From: SHVO01 sp050250575
GTDB lineage: Bacteria > Pseudomonadota > Alphaproteobacteria > Rhodospirillales > Rhodospirillaceae
Length of the DNA: 64,000 nucleotides
Direction of reading: 5' to 3'
Assembly: GCA_050250575.1 (NCBI GenBank)
Contig: JBFWOJ010000010.1
Span: 1 to 64,000, forward strand
Positions 1-8,541 of the stretch are shown piece after piece. The translations under genes were made by a program, and so were the position numbers. The notes beneath the pieces were generated by a model. It had not been told where the DNA came from and did no database searches. It was given only the letters and a program-made list of their open reading frames with translations. The first letter of the stretch is position 1. The number at the start of each line of letters is the position of its first letter.

Positions 1-968
1 GCGATTTCATCCAGCAACAGGACCGGCGCGAAGCCGCGCTTTTCCCGCTGCAGACGTGCGTGCGCGAGCACGATCGAGATCAGAAGCGCCTTCTGTACCC
101 CCGTGGAACACAATGCCGCGGGCTGTCCATGGGACGGATGACCGGGTGCAATCATCGCGACCCCGAGATCGGAGCGGTGCGGACCGGCGCCGGCACCCAG
201 GATGCCGCGGCGCTCGTCCCACAGGCTTGCGCGCATCCTGTCTTCGGCGTCGATGGCCGGCATTTCCGCAAGCCAGGCGTCGACCGTTCCCACGAGCTTG
301 AGGCTGGCGGCGGGAAAGGGACCGATGGAACCGGCGAGCGCCCGGTTCAAACGCGCCACCAGGTCCGCGCGCGCCGCGGCCAGAGCGATGCCGTGCCGGG
401 CCATGGTGTCTTCGAGGGCCGCGAACCAGGCCGCGTCGCCGGCGCCGTCCTTGAGCAGCCTGGCGCGCTGGCGGTGGGCGTGGTCGTAAGCGGCAATACG
501 GCCGGCCTGAGCCACGTCGAAGGCGGTCACGAGGCGGTCGAGAAACCTGCGACGACCCGCCGGCGCATCAAGAAACAGGCGATCCATCGCCGGGGTAAGC
601 CAGACCACGCCGATCTGGCGCGCGATGGCCGCGCCCCCTTTGGCCGGATGGCCATTGATCTGCACGGCGCGCCGGCCGGGCGCCGCCGCCGTGAGACCGG
701 TGCCGATATCGACGGTGCCCTCGGGCCCGCAGACGGCCGCGGCCACGCCCCAGACCGCGGAGACCTGCCCTTGGCGCGCGACGTCCGGGAGCTTCGCCCC
801 GCGCAGGCCGCGGCCGGGCGCGAGAAACGAGATCGCTTCGAGGAGATTGGTCTTACCGGCGCCGTTTGCACCTGTGAGCACAACAGGGCCGGCCCCGACC
901 TCGAGGCGCAGGCGCGCATAGTTGCGAAAGTCCGTGAGTGTCAGCCGCTGGACGAAGACCTGATGCAT
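1..968 (-). CDS. recF: DNA replication and repair protein RecF (partial, 3' end outside window)
   Basis: RecF is an SMC-like ATPase that loads RecA at single-strand gaps through RecFOR. Translating the minus strand from the ATG at 968 gives a protein starting MHQVFVQRLTLTDFRNY, with Walker A GANGAGKT at residues 33-40 and a Walker B strand (VLLLDEI) where the window ends. About 322 residues are visible; family members are usually 360-380, so some 40-60 C-terminal residues lie outside. It is the third gene of dnaA-dnaN-recF, 62 bp after dnaN. Function is secure; only the C-terminus is unseen. Confidence 0.95.
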   Translation of the reverse strand, partial: MHQVFVQRLTLTDFRNYARLRLEVGAGPVVLTGANGAGKTNLLEAISFLAPGRGLRGAKLPDVARQGQVSAVWGVAAAVCGPEGTVDIGTGLTAAAPGRRAVQINGHPAKGGAAIARQIGVVWLTPAMDRLFLDAPAGRRRFLDRLVTAFDVAQAGRIAAYDHAHRQRARLLKDGAGDAAWFAALEDTMARHGIALAAARADLVARLNRALAGSIGPFPAASLKLVGTVDAWLAEMPAIDAEDRMRASLWDERRGILGAGAGPHRSDLGVAMIAPGHPSHGQPAALCSTGVQKALLISIVLAHARLQREKRGFAPVLLLDEI

Positions 969-1030
969 CGCTGCGGAAGACGAAGACCGTGCGGCCGCCG
1001 AGGCGGCGGGAGGTTGCAGGGCGTGGACGT

Positions 1031-2149
1031 TCACACCCGCATCGGCATCAGCACATACATGGCCGAACCGTCGGCCACGTCGCGGATCAAGGTGGGCGAG
1101 GCGGCGTCGGCCATGGTGAAGCGGGCGGCGTCGCCCTCGATCTGGCCGAGGATCTCGAGCAAATACCGCGAATTGAAGCCGATCTCGAGATGGCCGGCGG
1201 CATAGGTGGCCTCGACCTCTTCGACGGCGCTGCCGGCTTCGGGGCTGGAGGCGGACAGGGTGATGAGGCCCTTCTCGCAGTTCATCTTGATGGAGCGGGA
1301 CTTCTCCGAGCTGATGGCCGAGACGCGGTCGACGGCGTCGAACAACGGCTTGCGCTCGGCTTCGAGCACCTTGTCGTTGCCGGTGGGGATGACCCGCTCA
1401 TAGTCCGGGAAGGTGCCGTCGATGAGCTTCGAGGTGAGCGAGACATTGTCGAAGGCAAAGCGGATCTTGGAATCGGAGAGCGAGATCGTGATCTCGCTTT
1501 CGGTTTCGTCGATGAGCTTGCGCACCTCGATCACGGCCTTGCGCGGCACGATGATGCCCGGCATGCCGTTTGCGCCCTGGGGCAGAGGCAGTTCGACGCG
1601 GGCGAGCCTGTGCCCGTCCGTGGCGACGGCCCGCAGCACCGCAACGCCCTCGCTTTTGGCGCCGTGGAGGTAGATGCCGTTGAGGTAGTACCGGGTTTCC
1701 TCGGTCGAGATGGCAAAGCGCGTGCGGTCCACAAGGCTGCGCAGGTCCGAGGCGGCGAGCTTGAAGGTGTGGCTGAACTCGCCGCCGGTCAGCGCCGGGA
1801 AATCCTCGACCGGGAGACAGGCCAAGTTGAAGCGCGAGCGGCCCGCGGAGAGGGCGATCTGGCCGCCGTCGCCGGTGGCGGCCAGTTCGATCTGCGCGCC
1901 TTCGGGCAGCTTCCGCACGATGTCATAGAGGGTATGGGCCGGGGCGGTGGTGGCGCCGCCTTTGCCGATTTCGGCCGCGGTCGATTCGACGATCTCGATG
2001 TCCATATCCGTCGCATTCAAGGAGAGCTGGCCCTTGGCCGCATCGATCCTGACGTTGGACAGAATGGGAATGGTGTTGCGCCGCTCGACGACGCTCTGGA
2101 CGTGACCTAGCGACTTCAAGAGAGCCGCCCGCTCGATGATGAGTTTCAT
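1031..2149 (-). CDS. dnaN: DNA polymerase III subunit beta (sliding clamp)
   Basis: This is the ring-shaped processivity clamp that tethers DNA polymerase III to DNA. The 372-residue product has the normal family length and start (MKLIIERAALLKSL), the conserved ERRNTIPILSNV segment, and ends in the typical LMPMRV tail that helps form the ligand-binding pocket. It lies between dnaA and recF on the same strand. The 138 bp to dnaA probably carries a dnaN promoter, but I see no clear -35/-10 pair. There are no anomalies. Confidence 0.97.
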   Translation of the reverse strand: MKLIIERAALLKSLGHVQSVVERRNTIPILSNVRIDAAKGQLSLNATDMDIEIVESTAAEIGKGGATTAPAHTLYDIVRKLPEGAQIELAATGDGGQIALSAGRSRFNLACLPVEDFPALTGGEFSHTFKLAASDLRSLVDRTRFAISTEETRYYLNGIYLHGAKSEGVAVLRAVATDGHRLARVELPLPQGANGMPGIIVPRKAVIEVRKLIDETESEITISLSDSKIRFAFDNVSLTSKLIDGTFPDYERVIPTGNDKVLEAERKPLFDAVDRVSAISSEKSRSIKMNCEKGLITLSASSPEAGSAVEEVEATYAAGHLEIGFNSRYLLEILGQIEGDAARFTMADAASPTLIRDVADGSAMYVLMPMRV

Positions 2150-2287
2150 GTTCGGTGAATCGTTCTTTTTTGAAGCCCGGACCGCCCGGAATCCCCGGTC
2201 CCACTAAACGCAGGACCGCCATATTAGACATACTAGGGAAGGTGATGCGACAGCTTTTCGGAGCGCGAGCACGCGCCCCGAACGGCC

Positions 2288-3697
2288 TTAAGACTCCAGC
2301 ATCCGGGTCAGAAGCTCGACGTCCTCGGCAAAGGCCGTGTCGGACTTCACAAGCTCTTCGATCTTTCGCACCGCGTGGATGACGGTGGTGTGATCGCGGC
2401 CCCCGAAGGCGCGGCCGATCTCCGGCAGCGAACGGGAGGTGAGCTGCTTCGACAGGTACATGGCCACCTGGCGCGGACGGGCCACGGCACGGGAGCGGCG
2501 CGCCGAGCTCATGTCGGAGACACGGATCTTGAAGTGCTCGGCCACGCGCTTCTGGATCTCTTCCATCGTCAGGCGCCGGTCGTGCGCGCGCAAAAGGTCC
2601 TGGAGCAGTTCCTGGGTGGTTTCGAGCGTGAGCGCGCCGCCCACGAGCTGGGCATGGGCCACGAGCCGGGTCAGGGCGCCTTCGAGCTCGCGCACATTGG
2701 AGGTGATCTTGTGGGCGAGGAATTCCTTCACTTTTTGCGGCACGACGACGCCCAGCTGCTCGGCCTTGGCATCGAGGATGCCGAGGCGAAGCTCGAAGGT
2801 GGTCGGATGCAGGTCGGCGACGAGCCCCGAAGCAAGACGCGAACGCAAACGGTCGCCGATCTCCTCGAGGCTGGACGGCGACTTGTCGGCCGACAGCACG
2901 ATCTGGCGGCCCTGGTCGACGAGCGCGTTGAAGGTGTGGAAGAACTCCTCCTGGGTCGCGTCCTTGCCGGCGATGAACTGCACATCGTCGATCATCAGCA
3001 CGTCGACGGAGCGGAACTGCTCCTTGAAGGAGACGGTGTCCTGGTTCCTGAGCGCGCGGACGAAGGAGTACATGAATTTCTCCGCCGAGAGGTAGATCAC
3101 GCGCCGGCTCGGGGTGCGCTGGCGGATCTCCCAGGCGATCGCATGCATGAGGTGGGTCTTGCCGAGACCGACGCCGCCGTACAGGAACAGCGGATTGAAA
3201 CTGACCTGATCGGATTCGGCCACGCGCTTGGCGGCGGCATAGGCGAACTCGTTGGGCTTGCCGACGACGAAGTTCTCGAACACGTACCGCGCATCGAGCG
3301 GGGCCGAAAGATCCGGACCCAAGGGCTGCGCGGCGCCCTCGGCGGCCGGACGGGCCGGCACGCGGGCAAAGGCCTGCACGCGCGGCGCCGTGGCGCTGGT
3401 GGCGACCGGCTTGGCGGGCTCGGACTTACCGGCTTCGACCTTGAGCGTGATCTTGCGCACGGACGGGTTCTCGCCGTTCCACAGCGCGCGAATCCGCTCG
3501 GCATAATGGGTCGTGATCCAGTCGCGCATGAAGCGCGTGGGAACCGACAGTTCGACTTCGCCGTCGCGCAGACTCGTCGCGATGATGGGGGTCACCCAGC
3601 TCTTGTAGGCGGAGTCGCCGAATTCTTGCTTGAGACGCGTCTTTACGCGATCCCATTCAGCCTGATCGATGGCTGCCTCATTCCCACGTTTCACGCG
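2288..3697 (-). CDS. dnaA: Chromosomal replication initiator protein DnaA
   Basis: DnaA is the AAA+ initiator that binds DnaA boxes and melts the origin. Visible elements are the N-terminal DnaB-interaction domain (EWDRVKTRLKQEFGDSAYKSWV), a variable Ala/Pro linker, Walker A GGVGLGKTH, Walker B VLMIDDVQFIAGK, and the C-terminal helix-turn-helix with the signature GGRDHTTVIHA. I chose a GTG start at 3697 (469 aa), which follows an AGGGGA-like ribosome site and fits family length. An ATG at 3766 would add 23 residues but has no ribosome site. The gene is preceded by a roughly 500-bp non-coding stretch and the rpsT terminator, so it has its own promoter, which I could not place. Confidence 0.95.
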   Translation of the reverse strand, partial: RVKRGNEAAIDQAEWDRVKTRLKQEFGDSAYKSWVTPIIATSLRDGEVELSVPTRFMRDWITTHYAERIRALWNGENPSVRKITLKVEAGKSEPAKPVATSATAPRVQAFARVPARPAAEGAAQPLGPDLSAPLDARYVFENFVVGKPNEFAYAAAKRVAESDQVSFNPLFLYGGVGLGKTHLMHAIAWEIRQRTPSRRVIYLSAEKFMYSFVRALRNQDTVSFKEQFRSVDVLMIDDVQFIAGKDATQEEFFHTFNALVDQGRQIVLSADKSPSSLEEIGDRLRSRLASGLVADLHPTTFELRLGILDAKAEQLGVVVPQKVKEFLAHKITSNVRELEGALTRLVAHAQLVGGALTLETTQELLQDLLRAHDRRLTMEEIQKRVAEHFKIRVSDMSSARRSRAVARPRQVAMYLSKQLTSRSLPEIGRAFGGRDHTTVIHAVRKIEELVKSDTAFAEDVELLTRMLES

Positions 3698-4216
3698 ACG
3701 TGTTCCCCTCGATACTTTAGTGGCGAGCGATTCGAAGCTTGGACGGCGAGACGCCTGGTCCCGCATCGTCGTCTATCGAATTGTCTGCCTAAAAACCCGC
3801 ACCCCGAAGCTGCTACTCTTTGAACGCGTCACGATATGTCCGGTTGCCACTTCATGACGGTTTCCCCGCATCTCCATCGCGCAATCTCTCCGCTGCTTCC
3901 AGCCTCACAACAGCATCGGACTTCAAGAGCTGATCGAAACTTACAGCAGCTCTTGTGAAACGCGCTTCGTGTTCCTGATGGTTTTTGAACACCGCTGTCG
4001 CCCGTGGACGAGTGAACAACTGCGCGGCGTCTGGTCGTCACTGTAATTGGCCGAACGAACGAGACAAGGGCAAAGATACGCTTGACAGAAAATGGTGCGT
4101 GGCGCGGATGCGTGACGCCTCGCGAATCACCTTCACGATGCAAGATCATTGAATTGCAATAGTTTGAACTCACGCTGCAGAGCAGCGTGAGGTGCGAGAC
4201 TCGAAAACCGGGAACG
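3698..4216. other. Non-coding region upstream of dnaA
   Basis: About 500 bp between dnaA and the rpsT terminator without a convincing gene. It is less GC-rich than its surroundings. It contains an 8-bp inverted repeat (AAGAGCTG at 3925-3932, CAGCTCTT at 3947-3954) and a perfect 10-bp hairpin at 4169-4191. I found no cluster of TTATNCACA-type DnaA boxes by eye, so an origin here is not supported. The dnaA promoter and regulatory sites should lie in this stretch. Confidence 0.5.
4169..4191. repeat. Perfect 10-bp inverted repeat with 3-nt loop
   Basis: The arm CTCACGCTGC (4169-4178) is followed by AGA and the exact reverse complement GCAGCGTGAG (4182-4191). No T-run follows on either side, so it is not a standard terminator. 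It sits between the rpsT terminator and dnaA. It could be a cruciform or RNA hairpin in the dnaA leader, or a protein-binding site. Confidence 0.6.
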
Positions 4217-4246
4217 AAAAAAAATGCGCGCCGAATCAGGCGCGCA
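4217..4246 (-). terminator. Intrinsic terminator of rpsT
   Basis: Read on the minus strand, the stem TGCGCGCC/GGCGCGCA (4246-4225, 6-nt loop) is followed by a run of eight T (complement of 4217-4224). It begins 11 bp after the rpsT stop codon and separates rpsT from dnaA. Confidence 0.9.
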
Positions 4247-4256
4247 CTTTACCGAC

Positions 4257-4523
4257 TTAAGCGGCGAGCTTTTTGATGCGGGCCGAGAGACGCGACAGTT
4301 TGCGTGCGGCGGTCTTCTTGTGAATCACGCCCTTGCCCGCACCGCGCATCAACTCCGGCATGACTTTCTTCAGCGCCGCGAGGGCCGCAGTCTTGTCGCC
4401 CGACGCGATCGCGGTTTCGACAGCTTTGACGAAGCTGCGGATACGCGAGATGCGCGCGTGGTTGACCACGGCGGCGCGGGCGTTGCGGCGGATGCGGATC
4501 TTGGCGGATTTATGCTGGGCCAT
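4257..4523 (-). CDS. rpsT: 30S ribosomal protein S20
   Basis: S20 is a small basic protein that binds 16S rRNA early in 30S assembly. The 88-residue product starts MAQHKSAKIRIRRN and ends in RLSARIKKLAA, with the all-helical, Lys/Arg/Ala-rich composition of the family. It is a single-gene unit: a promoter is visible upstream at 4570-4599 and an intrinsic terminator directly downstream. Location next to dnaA and mutM is usual in alphaproteobacteria. Confidence 0.97.
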   Translation of the reverse strand: MAQHKSAKIRIRRNARAAVVNHARISRIRSFVKAVETAIASGDKTAALAALKKVMPELMRGAGKGVIHKKTAARKLSRLSARIKKLAA

Positions 4524-4569
4524 GCGAATCGTGCTCTAGAAGTCGGCTGTGGATATTTTTGAAGGGCGG

Positions 4570-4599
4570 CTTATAGGGGAGGAGCCCCCCTCGCGTCAA
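4570..4599 (-). promoter_or_regulatory. Predicted sigma-70 promoter of rpsT
   Basis: On the minus strand, TTGACG (4599-4594) and TATAAG (4575-4570) are 18 bp apart, 47 bp upstream of the rpsT ATG. In the transcribed leader at 4548-4556 the minus strand reads ATATCCACA, one mismatch from the DnaA-box consensus TTATNCACA. That single box is suggestive only. Confidence 0.7.
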
Positions 4600-4658
4600 C
4601 GAGGAGCAGATGGGAAAGCGCAAAGCGGCGCCAATTCCCGATTTCCGTGGCAATTCTG

Positions 4659-5519
4659 TCAGGTCTGGCAGCCGGCGCAATAGAAGGTCGAGCGCCCGCC
4701 TTGTGTGATTCGACGGACCACACCCTTTCCCTGGTTGCGCCCCGTCGCCGCGGCCGCCGTCCTGCCAAGACACGCGCACGACTCGCCCTCGCGGCCGTAG
4801 ACCTTCCATGCATCCTGAAAATAGCCGAGCTCGCCGGAGGGCTGCACGTGATCGCGCAAGGAGGAGCCGCCCGCGGCAATGGCCTGCTTAAGAACCGCCT
4901 TGATCGCCGGTACGAGTCGCTCGGCGCGCGCGCCTGCGACCGTGCCGGCTTTGCGCAACGGCGAGATGCCGGCACGGTACAAACTCTCGCAGGCATAGAT
5001 GTTGCCCACGCCGACGACGATTCGCTGATCGAGCAGCGCGGCCTTGATCGAGGTCTTCCGCCCCTGGAGTTTCGCCGACAGCAGCGCGGGGGTGAATGCG
5101 CGCGTGAGCGGGTCGGGGCCCAAATGGCGGAAGAGCTTGTGCGATTCGAGCTCTTCGCCCTTGACCAGCGTCATGAGACCGAAGCGCCGCGGATCATTGA
5201 AGCGAACCTCGGTTCCCTCATCCGTCGTGAAGACGACGTGGTCATGCTTGCCGAGCGGCGCGCCCTTATTGTCGAGCGTCATGCGGCCCGACATTCCAAG
5301 GTGGGCGATCAGGACCTGGCCGTCGTCGAGGTCCATCAAAATGTATTTCGCACGGCGGCGGATTTTCTCCACACGCCGGCCGGTCAAGATCTCGGCCAGG
5401 CGCGGGGGAAAAGGGATGCGCAGGTCCTTACGGCGCACCTGAACGCGCGTCAGCCGATGGCCCTCGAGCACGCCCGCCAGCCCTCGGCAAACCGTCTCGA
5501 CCTCAGGTAATTCCGGCAT
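4659..5519 (-). CDS. mutM: Formamidopyrimidine-DNA glycosylase (Fpg), unusual zinc finger
   Basis: Fpg excises 8-oxoguanine and ring-opened purines and nicks the abasic site. The start is placed at MPELPEVET because Pro2 and Glu3 are catalytic; the reading frame continues 17 codons upstream but those residues are not part of the family. The product is 286 aa, with the DPRRFG and QGGRSTFYC segments. The C-terminal zinc finger is odd: the first cysteine pair is C-x-C (SCACLG) instead of C-x2-C, and 30 residues rather than about 16 separate it from the final CAGC. It is divergent from ubiE. Confidence 0.93.
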   Translation of the reverse strand: MPELPEVETVCRGLAGVLEGHRLTRVQVRRKDLRIPFPPRLAEILTGRRVEKIRRRAKYILMDLDDGQVLIAHLGMSGRMTLDNKGAPLGKHDHVVFTTDEGTEVRFNDPRRFGLMTLVKGEELESHKLFRHLGPDPLTRAFTPALLSAKLQGRKTSIKAALLDQRIVVGVGNIYACESLYRAGISPLRKAGTVAGARAERLVPAIKAVLKQAIAAGGSSLRDHVQPSGELGYFQDAWKVYGREGESCACLGRTAAAATGRNQGKGVVRRITQGGRSTFYCAGCQT

Positions 5520-5589
5520 TGCGTTCCTTATCCCCCTGAAACTGTGAGGGTTCATGGCCTTTATAAGCACAGTACTCTATGTTCCCGCC

Positions 5590-6345
5590 ATGACCGAGCC
5601 GGCCGGCACCACCCATTTTGGCTATCGCACCGTCGATGAGCACGAGAAGGCCCATCTGGTGCGCGGCGTATTCGATTCCGTCGCCTCGAAATACGACCTC
5701 ATGAACGACCTGATGAGCGCAGGCATCCATCGCCTGTGGAAGACGGCGATGGTGGATTGGCTCGCGCCGCGCGCCGGGCAGTCCATCATCGATGTGGGCG
5801 GCGGCACGGGCGATATCGCCACGAGGATCCTGGCGCGCGTCGGCGAGGACGCCGGGCCCGTCACGGTGTGCGACATCAATCATGAGATGATCCGCGTCGG
5901 CCGCGACAGGATCATCGACTCGGGGCGGCTCGAAGGCATCAGCTGGGTGTGCGGCGATGCAGAAAGGCTGCCGTTCCCCGACATGAGCTTCGAGGCTTAT
6001 ACGATCGCGTTTTGCCTGCGCAACGTAACGCGCATCGATGCCGCCCTTGGCGAAGCGCGCCGCGTGCTGAAGCCGGGCGGGCGGTTCTTATGCCTCGAGT
6101 TCAGCCGCGTTGTGGTGCCGGTGCTCGAGAAACTCTATGACGCCTATTCCTTCAGCGTATTGCCGGCGCTGGGGAGCCTGGTGACGGGCGATGCGGACGC
6201 CTATCGCTATCTTGCCGAGAGCATCCGCAAGTTCCCCGCGCAGAGCGAACTGCTCGAGCGCATGGCCCACGCCGGGCTCAAGGAGTGCAAGGTCCGGAAC
6301 CTTTCGGGCGGGATCGCCGCCCTTCATTCCGGCTGGCGCGTCTAA
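5590..6345 (+). CDS. ubiE: Demethylmenaquinone/ubiquinone C-methyltransferase UbiE
   Basis: UbiE performs the SAM-dependent C-methylation in ubiquinone synthesis. The protein shows the family signature near the N-terminus (GVFDSVASKYDLMNDLMSAG), SAM motif I (DVGGGTGDIA), and a C-terminal GGIAALHSGWRV. I place the start at the ATG at 5590, giving 251 aa, the usual length; an upstream in-frame ATG at 5554 adds 12 residues unlike the family. The stop codon overlaps the start of ubiB (TAATG), so the two are translationally coupled and act in the same pathway. Confidence 0.95.
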   Translation: MTEPAGTTHFGYRTVDEHEKAHLVRGVFDSVASKYDLMNDLMSAGIHRLWKTAMVDWLAPRAGQSIIDVGGGTGDIATRILARVGEDAGPVTVCDINHEMIRVGRDRIIDSGRLEGISWVCGDAERLPFPDMSFEAYTIAFCLRNVTRIDAALGEARRVLKPGGRFLCLEFSRVVVPVLEKLYDAYSFSVLPALGSLVTGDADAYRYLAESIRKFPAQSELLERMAHAGLKECKVRNLSGGIAALHSGWRV

Positions 6346-7901
6346 TGCTTCGTGATCTTCGCAATTTTGCCCGGCTGTGGGTGATCGGGCGCACGCTGGC
6401 GCGCCATGACGCGCTGTTCCTTTTGAAGATTCATCCGGCGGGCGCCTTCATCGCCCGGGTCTGCGGGCTGCTCTGGCGCCCGAAGAAGGACGTGCGGGGT
6501 TTGAGGCCCGGCCACCGCCTGGCGCTCGCGCTGACCGAACTCGGACCCACCTTCATCAAGTTCGGCCAGGCGCTGTCGACACGCGCCGATCTGCTCGGCG
6601 AACAGGAGGCGGCCGATCTTTCCGAGCTGCAAGATCGACTTCCGCCGTTTCCTTTCGAGCAGGCGAAAGCCGCCATCGAAGCGGACTTCGGCCGGCCGAT
6701 CACGGCGTTGTTTGCTAGCTTCGATCCGTCGCCGGTGGCGGCCGCATCCATAGCCCAGGTGCATTTCGCCACCACCACCGAGGGCGCGGATGTCGCGGTG
6801 AAGGTCCTGCGGCCCGATATCAAGCTCGCGTTCGTGCGCGATCTCGACCTCATGTTGTGGATGGCGGAGAAGGCCGCGCGTTATGCGCCGAAGCTGCGGC
6901 GCCTGAAACCGTTGGAGGTGGTGCAGACCTTTGCCGAGACCGTGAACCTCGAGATGGACCTGCGTTTCGAGGCCGCGGCGGCGCAGGAATTGAAGGAAGA
7001 TTTCGCCCAAAGCCCGATTTTCTATGTGCCGGCCATCGACTGGCAACGCACGTCAGAGCGCGTGCTGACCATGGAGCGGGTCGCGGGCACGCGGGTCGAC
7101 GACCGCACGGCGGTGATCGCCGCCGGCATCGACCCGGTGCAAGTCGTGAAGAATGCCGCGGAGATCTTCTTCCGCATGGTGTTCGATCACGGCTTCTTTC
7201 ATGCCGACATGCATCCGGGAAATCTATTCGTCACCAAGAACAGCGCCGTCATCGCCATGGACTTCGGCATCATGGGCCGGGTCGACAGCGAAACGCAGAA
7301 GACCCTGGGCGAGATGCTGCTCGGCTTCCTGACGCGCGATTACAAGAAGGTCGCCGACGTGCATATCCGCGCCGGCTTTGTGCCCTCGGAGAAAGGCGTG
7401 GACATGTTCGCGCAGGCCTGCCGGTCGATCGCCGAGCCCATCCTCGGCAAGCCCATCGCCGAGATCTCGATCGCGAAATTGCTCGGTCAGCTGTTTCGCG
7501 TGACCGAGACTTTCGACATGCAGGTGCAGCCGCAGTTGCTGCTGCTTCAGAAAAGCATGCTGCTGGCGGAAGGCGTCGGCCGCAATCTTGCGCCCGAAGT
7601 GAACATGTGGGAGCTCGCCCGCCCGCTGATCGAAGGCTGGATGCGCGCACGCCTCGGCCCCGAAGGGCGCGCGGTCGATGCGGTGGCGGACGCGATCGGC
7701 ACGCTGCAAAGCCTGCCGCGCATCATCGCGCGCGTGGAGGCGGTGACCGCCGACCTGGAGCAAGGCGGAATTCGCCTCCATCCGGAGAGCGCGCGGGCGA
7801 TCATCGGAGAGGCGGGCGAACGCCGGCGCAACCATCGCTGGATGTTGTGGGCGCCATGGATCCTCGCGGCGATTCTAGGGGCGGCGCTCATTCTCAACTA
7901 G
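6345..7901 (+). CDS. ubiB: Ubiquinone biosynthesis atypical kinase/ATPase UbiB
   Basis: UbiB is a membrane-bound ABC1/ADCK family ATPase needed for ubiquinone synthesis. The 518-residue product has the family KxGQ motif (FIKFGQALSTRADLL), the Ala-rich nucleotide loop region around AAASIAQVHFA, the catalytic-loop segment FHADMHPGNLFV and the metal-binding AMDFGIMGR. A C-terminal hydrophobic helix (WMLWAPWILAAILGAALIL) anchors it. The start at 6345 overlaps the ubiE stop. The gene is followed after 10 bp by a glutathione transferase. Confidence 0.95.
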   Translation: MLRDLRNFARLWVIGRTLARHDALFLLKIHPAGAFIARVCGLLWRPKKDVRGLRPGHRLALALTELGPTFIKFGQALSTRADLLGEQEAADLSELQDRLPPFPFEQAKAAIEADFGRPITALFASFDPSPVAAASIAQVHFATTTEGADVAVKVLRPDIKLAFVRDLDLMLWMAEKAARYAPKLRRLKPLEVVQTFAETVNLEMDLRFEAAAAQELKEDFAQSPIFYVPAIDWQRTSERVLTMERVAGTRVDDRTAVIAAGIDPVQVVKNAAEIFFRMVFDHGFFHADMHPGNLFVTKNSAVIAMDFGIMGRVDSETQKTLGEMLLGFLTRDYKKVADVHIRAGFVPSEKGVDMFAQACRSIAEPILGKPIAEISIAKLLGQLFRVTETFDMQVQPQLLLLQKSMLLAEGVGRNLAPEVNMWELARPLIEGWMRARLGPEGRAVDAVADAIGTLQSLPRIIARVEAVTADLEQGGIRLHPESARAIIGEAGERRRNHRWMLWAPWILAAILGAALILN

Positions 7902-7911
7902 GAGGCCGACG

Positions 7912-8523
7912 ATGGCCGGCGTGCTGACGGTCTACGGAAACTCGGGTTCGGGGAATTGCCACAAGGTGACGTTCGTGGCCGAGCGGATGAAGATTCCGTA
8001 TCGGTGGATCGAGATCGACGTCATCAACAAGGAAACCCGCACGCCGACTTTCCTTGCCCTCAACCCGGCGGGCCAAGTGCCCTATGTCGTCCTGCCCGAC
8101 GGACGCGGCCTCGCCCAGTCCAACGCCATCATGCTCTATCTCGCCGAAGGGTCCGACTTGATCCCGCGCGATCCTTATGCGCGCGCGCAGATGATGCAGT
8201 GGCTGTTCTGGGAGCAATACAGCCATGAAACCGTCATTGCCGTGCGGCGCTTCCATAAACACTTCCTTAAGAAGGCGGACGCCGAGATCGACCCCACCTT
8301 GCTGCCGCGCGGGGAGAGGGTGCTGACCGTGATGAACGACCATCTGGCCCAGCGCAGCTACTTTGTCGGCGATCGACTCTCGCTGGCCGACATCGCCCTC
8401 GTGGCCTATACCCGTTTTGCCCATGAAGCGGGCTTCAACCTCAAGACCTGGCCCAAAGTGCAGGACTGGGTTGCGCGGATCGAGAGGGATTTGGGAGCAG
8501 ATAGCCTCGCCCGGGTCCCTTAA
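7912..8523 (+). CDS. Glutathione S-transferase family protein
   Basis: The 203-residue product has the thioredoxin-like N-terminal domain (LTVYGNSGSGNCHKVTFVAE; the SGNCHK stretch holds the likely catalytic Ser/Cys), the cis-Pro and Ser glutathione-binding elements (GQVPYVVL, AQSNAIMLYL), and the helical C-terminal domain with FVGDRLSLADIALVAY. Substrate is unknown. An AGGAGG-like ribosome site precedes the ATG. It is co-directional with ubiEB and coaBC but shares no known pathway with them. Confidence 0.88.
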   Translation: MAGVLTVYGNSGSGNCHKVTFVAERMKIPYRWIEIDVINKETRTPTFLALNPAGQVPYVVLPDGRGLAQSNAIMLYLAEGSDLIPRDPYARAQMMQWLFWEQYSHETVIAVRRFHKHFLKKADAEIDPTLLPRGERVLTVMNDHLAQRSYFVGDRLSLADIALVAYTRFAHEAGFNLKTWPKVQDWVARIERDLGADSLARVP

Positions 8524-8541
8524 CTTGGGATAAAATCGCGC

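Noticed and set aside
938..2110. A 390-codon plus-strand frame
   Set aside because: Antisense to dnaN.
2375..3823. A 482-codon plus-strand frame
   Set aside because: Antisense to dnaA.
3698..4216. oriC upstream of dnaA
   Set aside because: No cluster of DnaA boxes or clear AT-rich unwinding element; many alphaproteobacteria have the origin elsewhere (near hemE).
6285..6344. UbiB start 20 codons upstream
   Set aside because: That part lies over the end of ubiE and has no family similarity; the overlapping TAATG start is typical of coupled genes.
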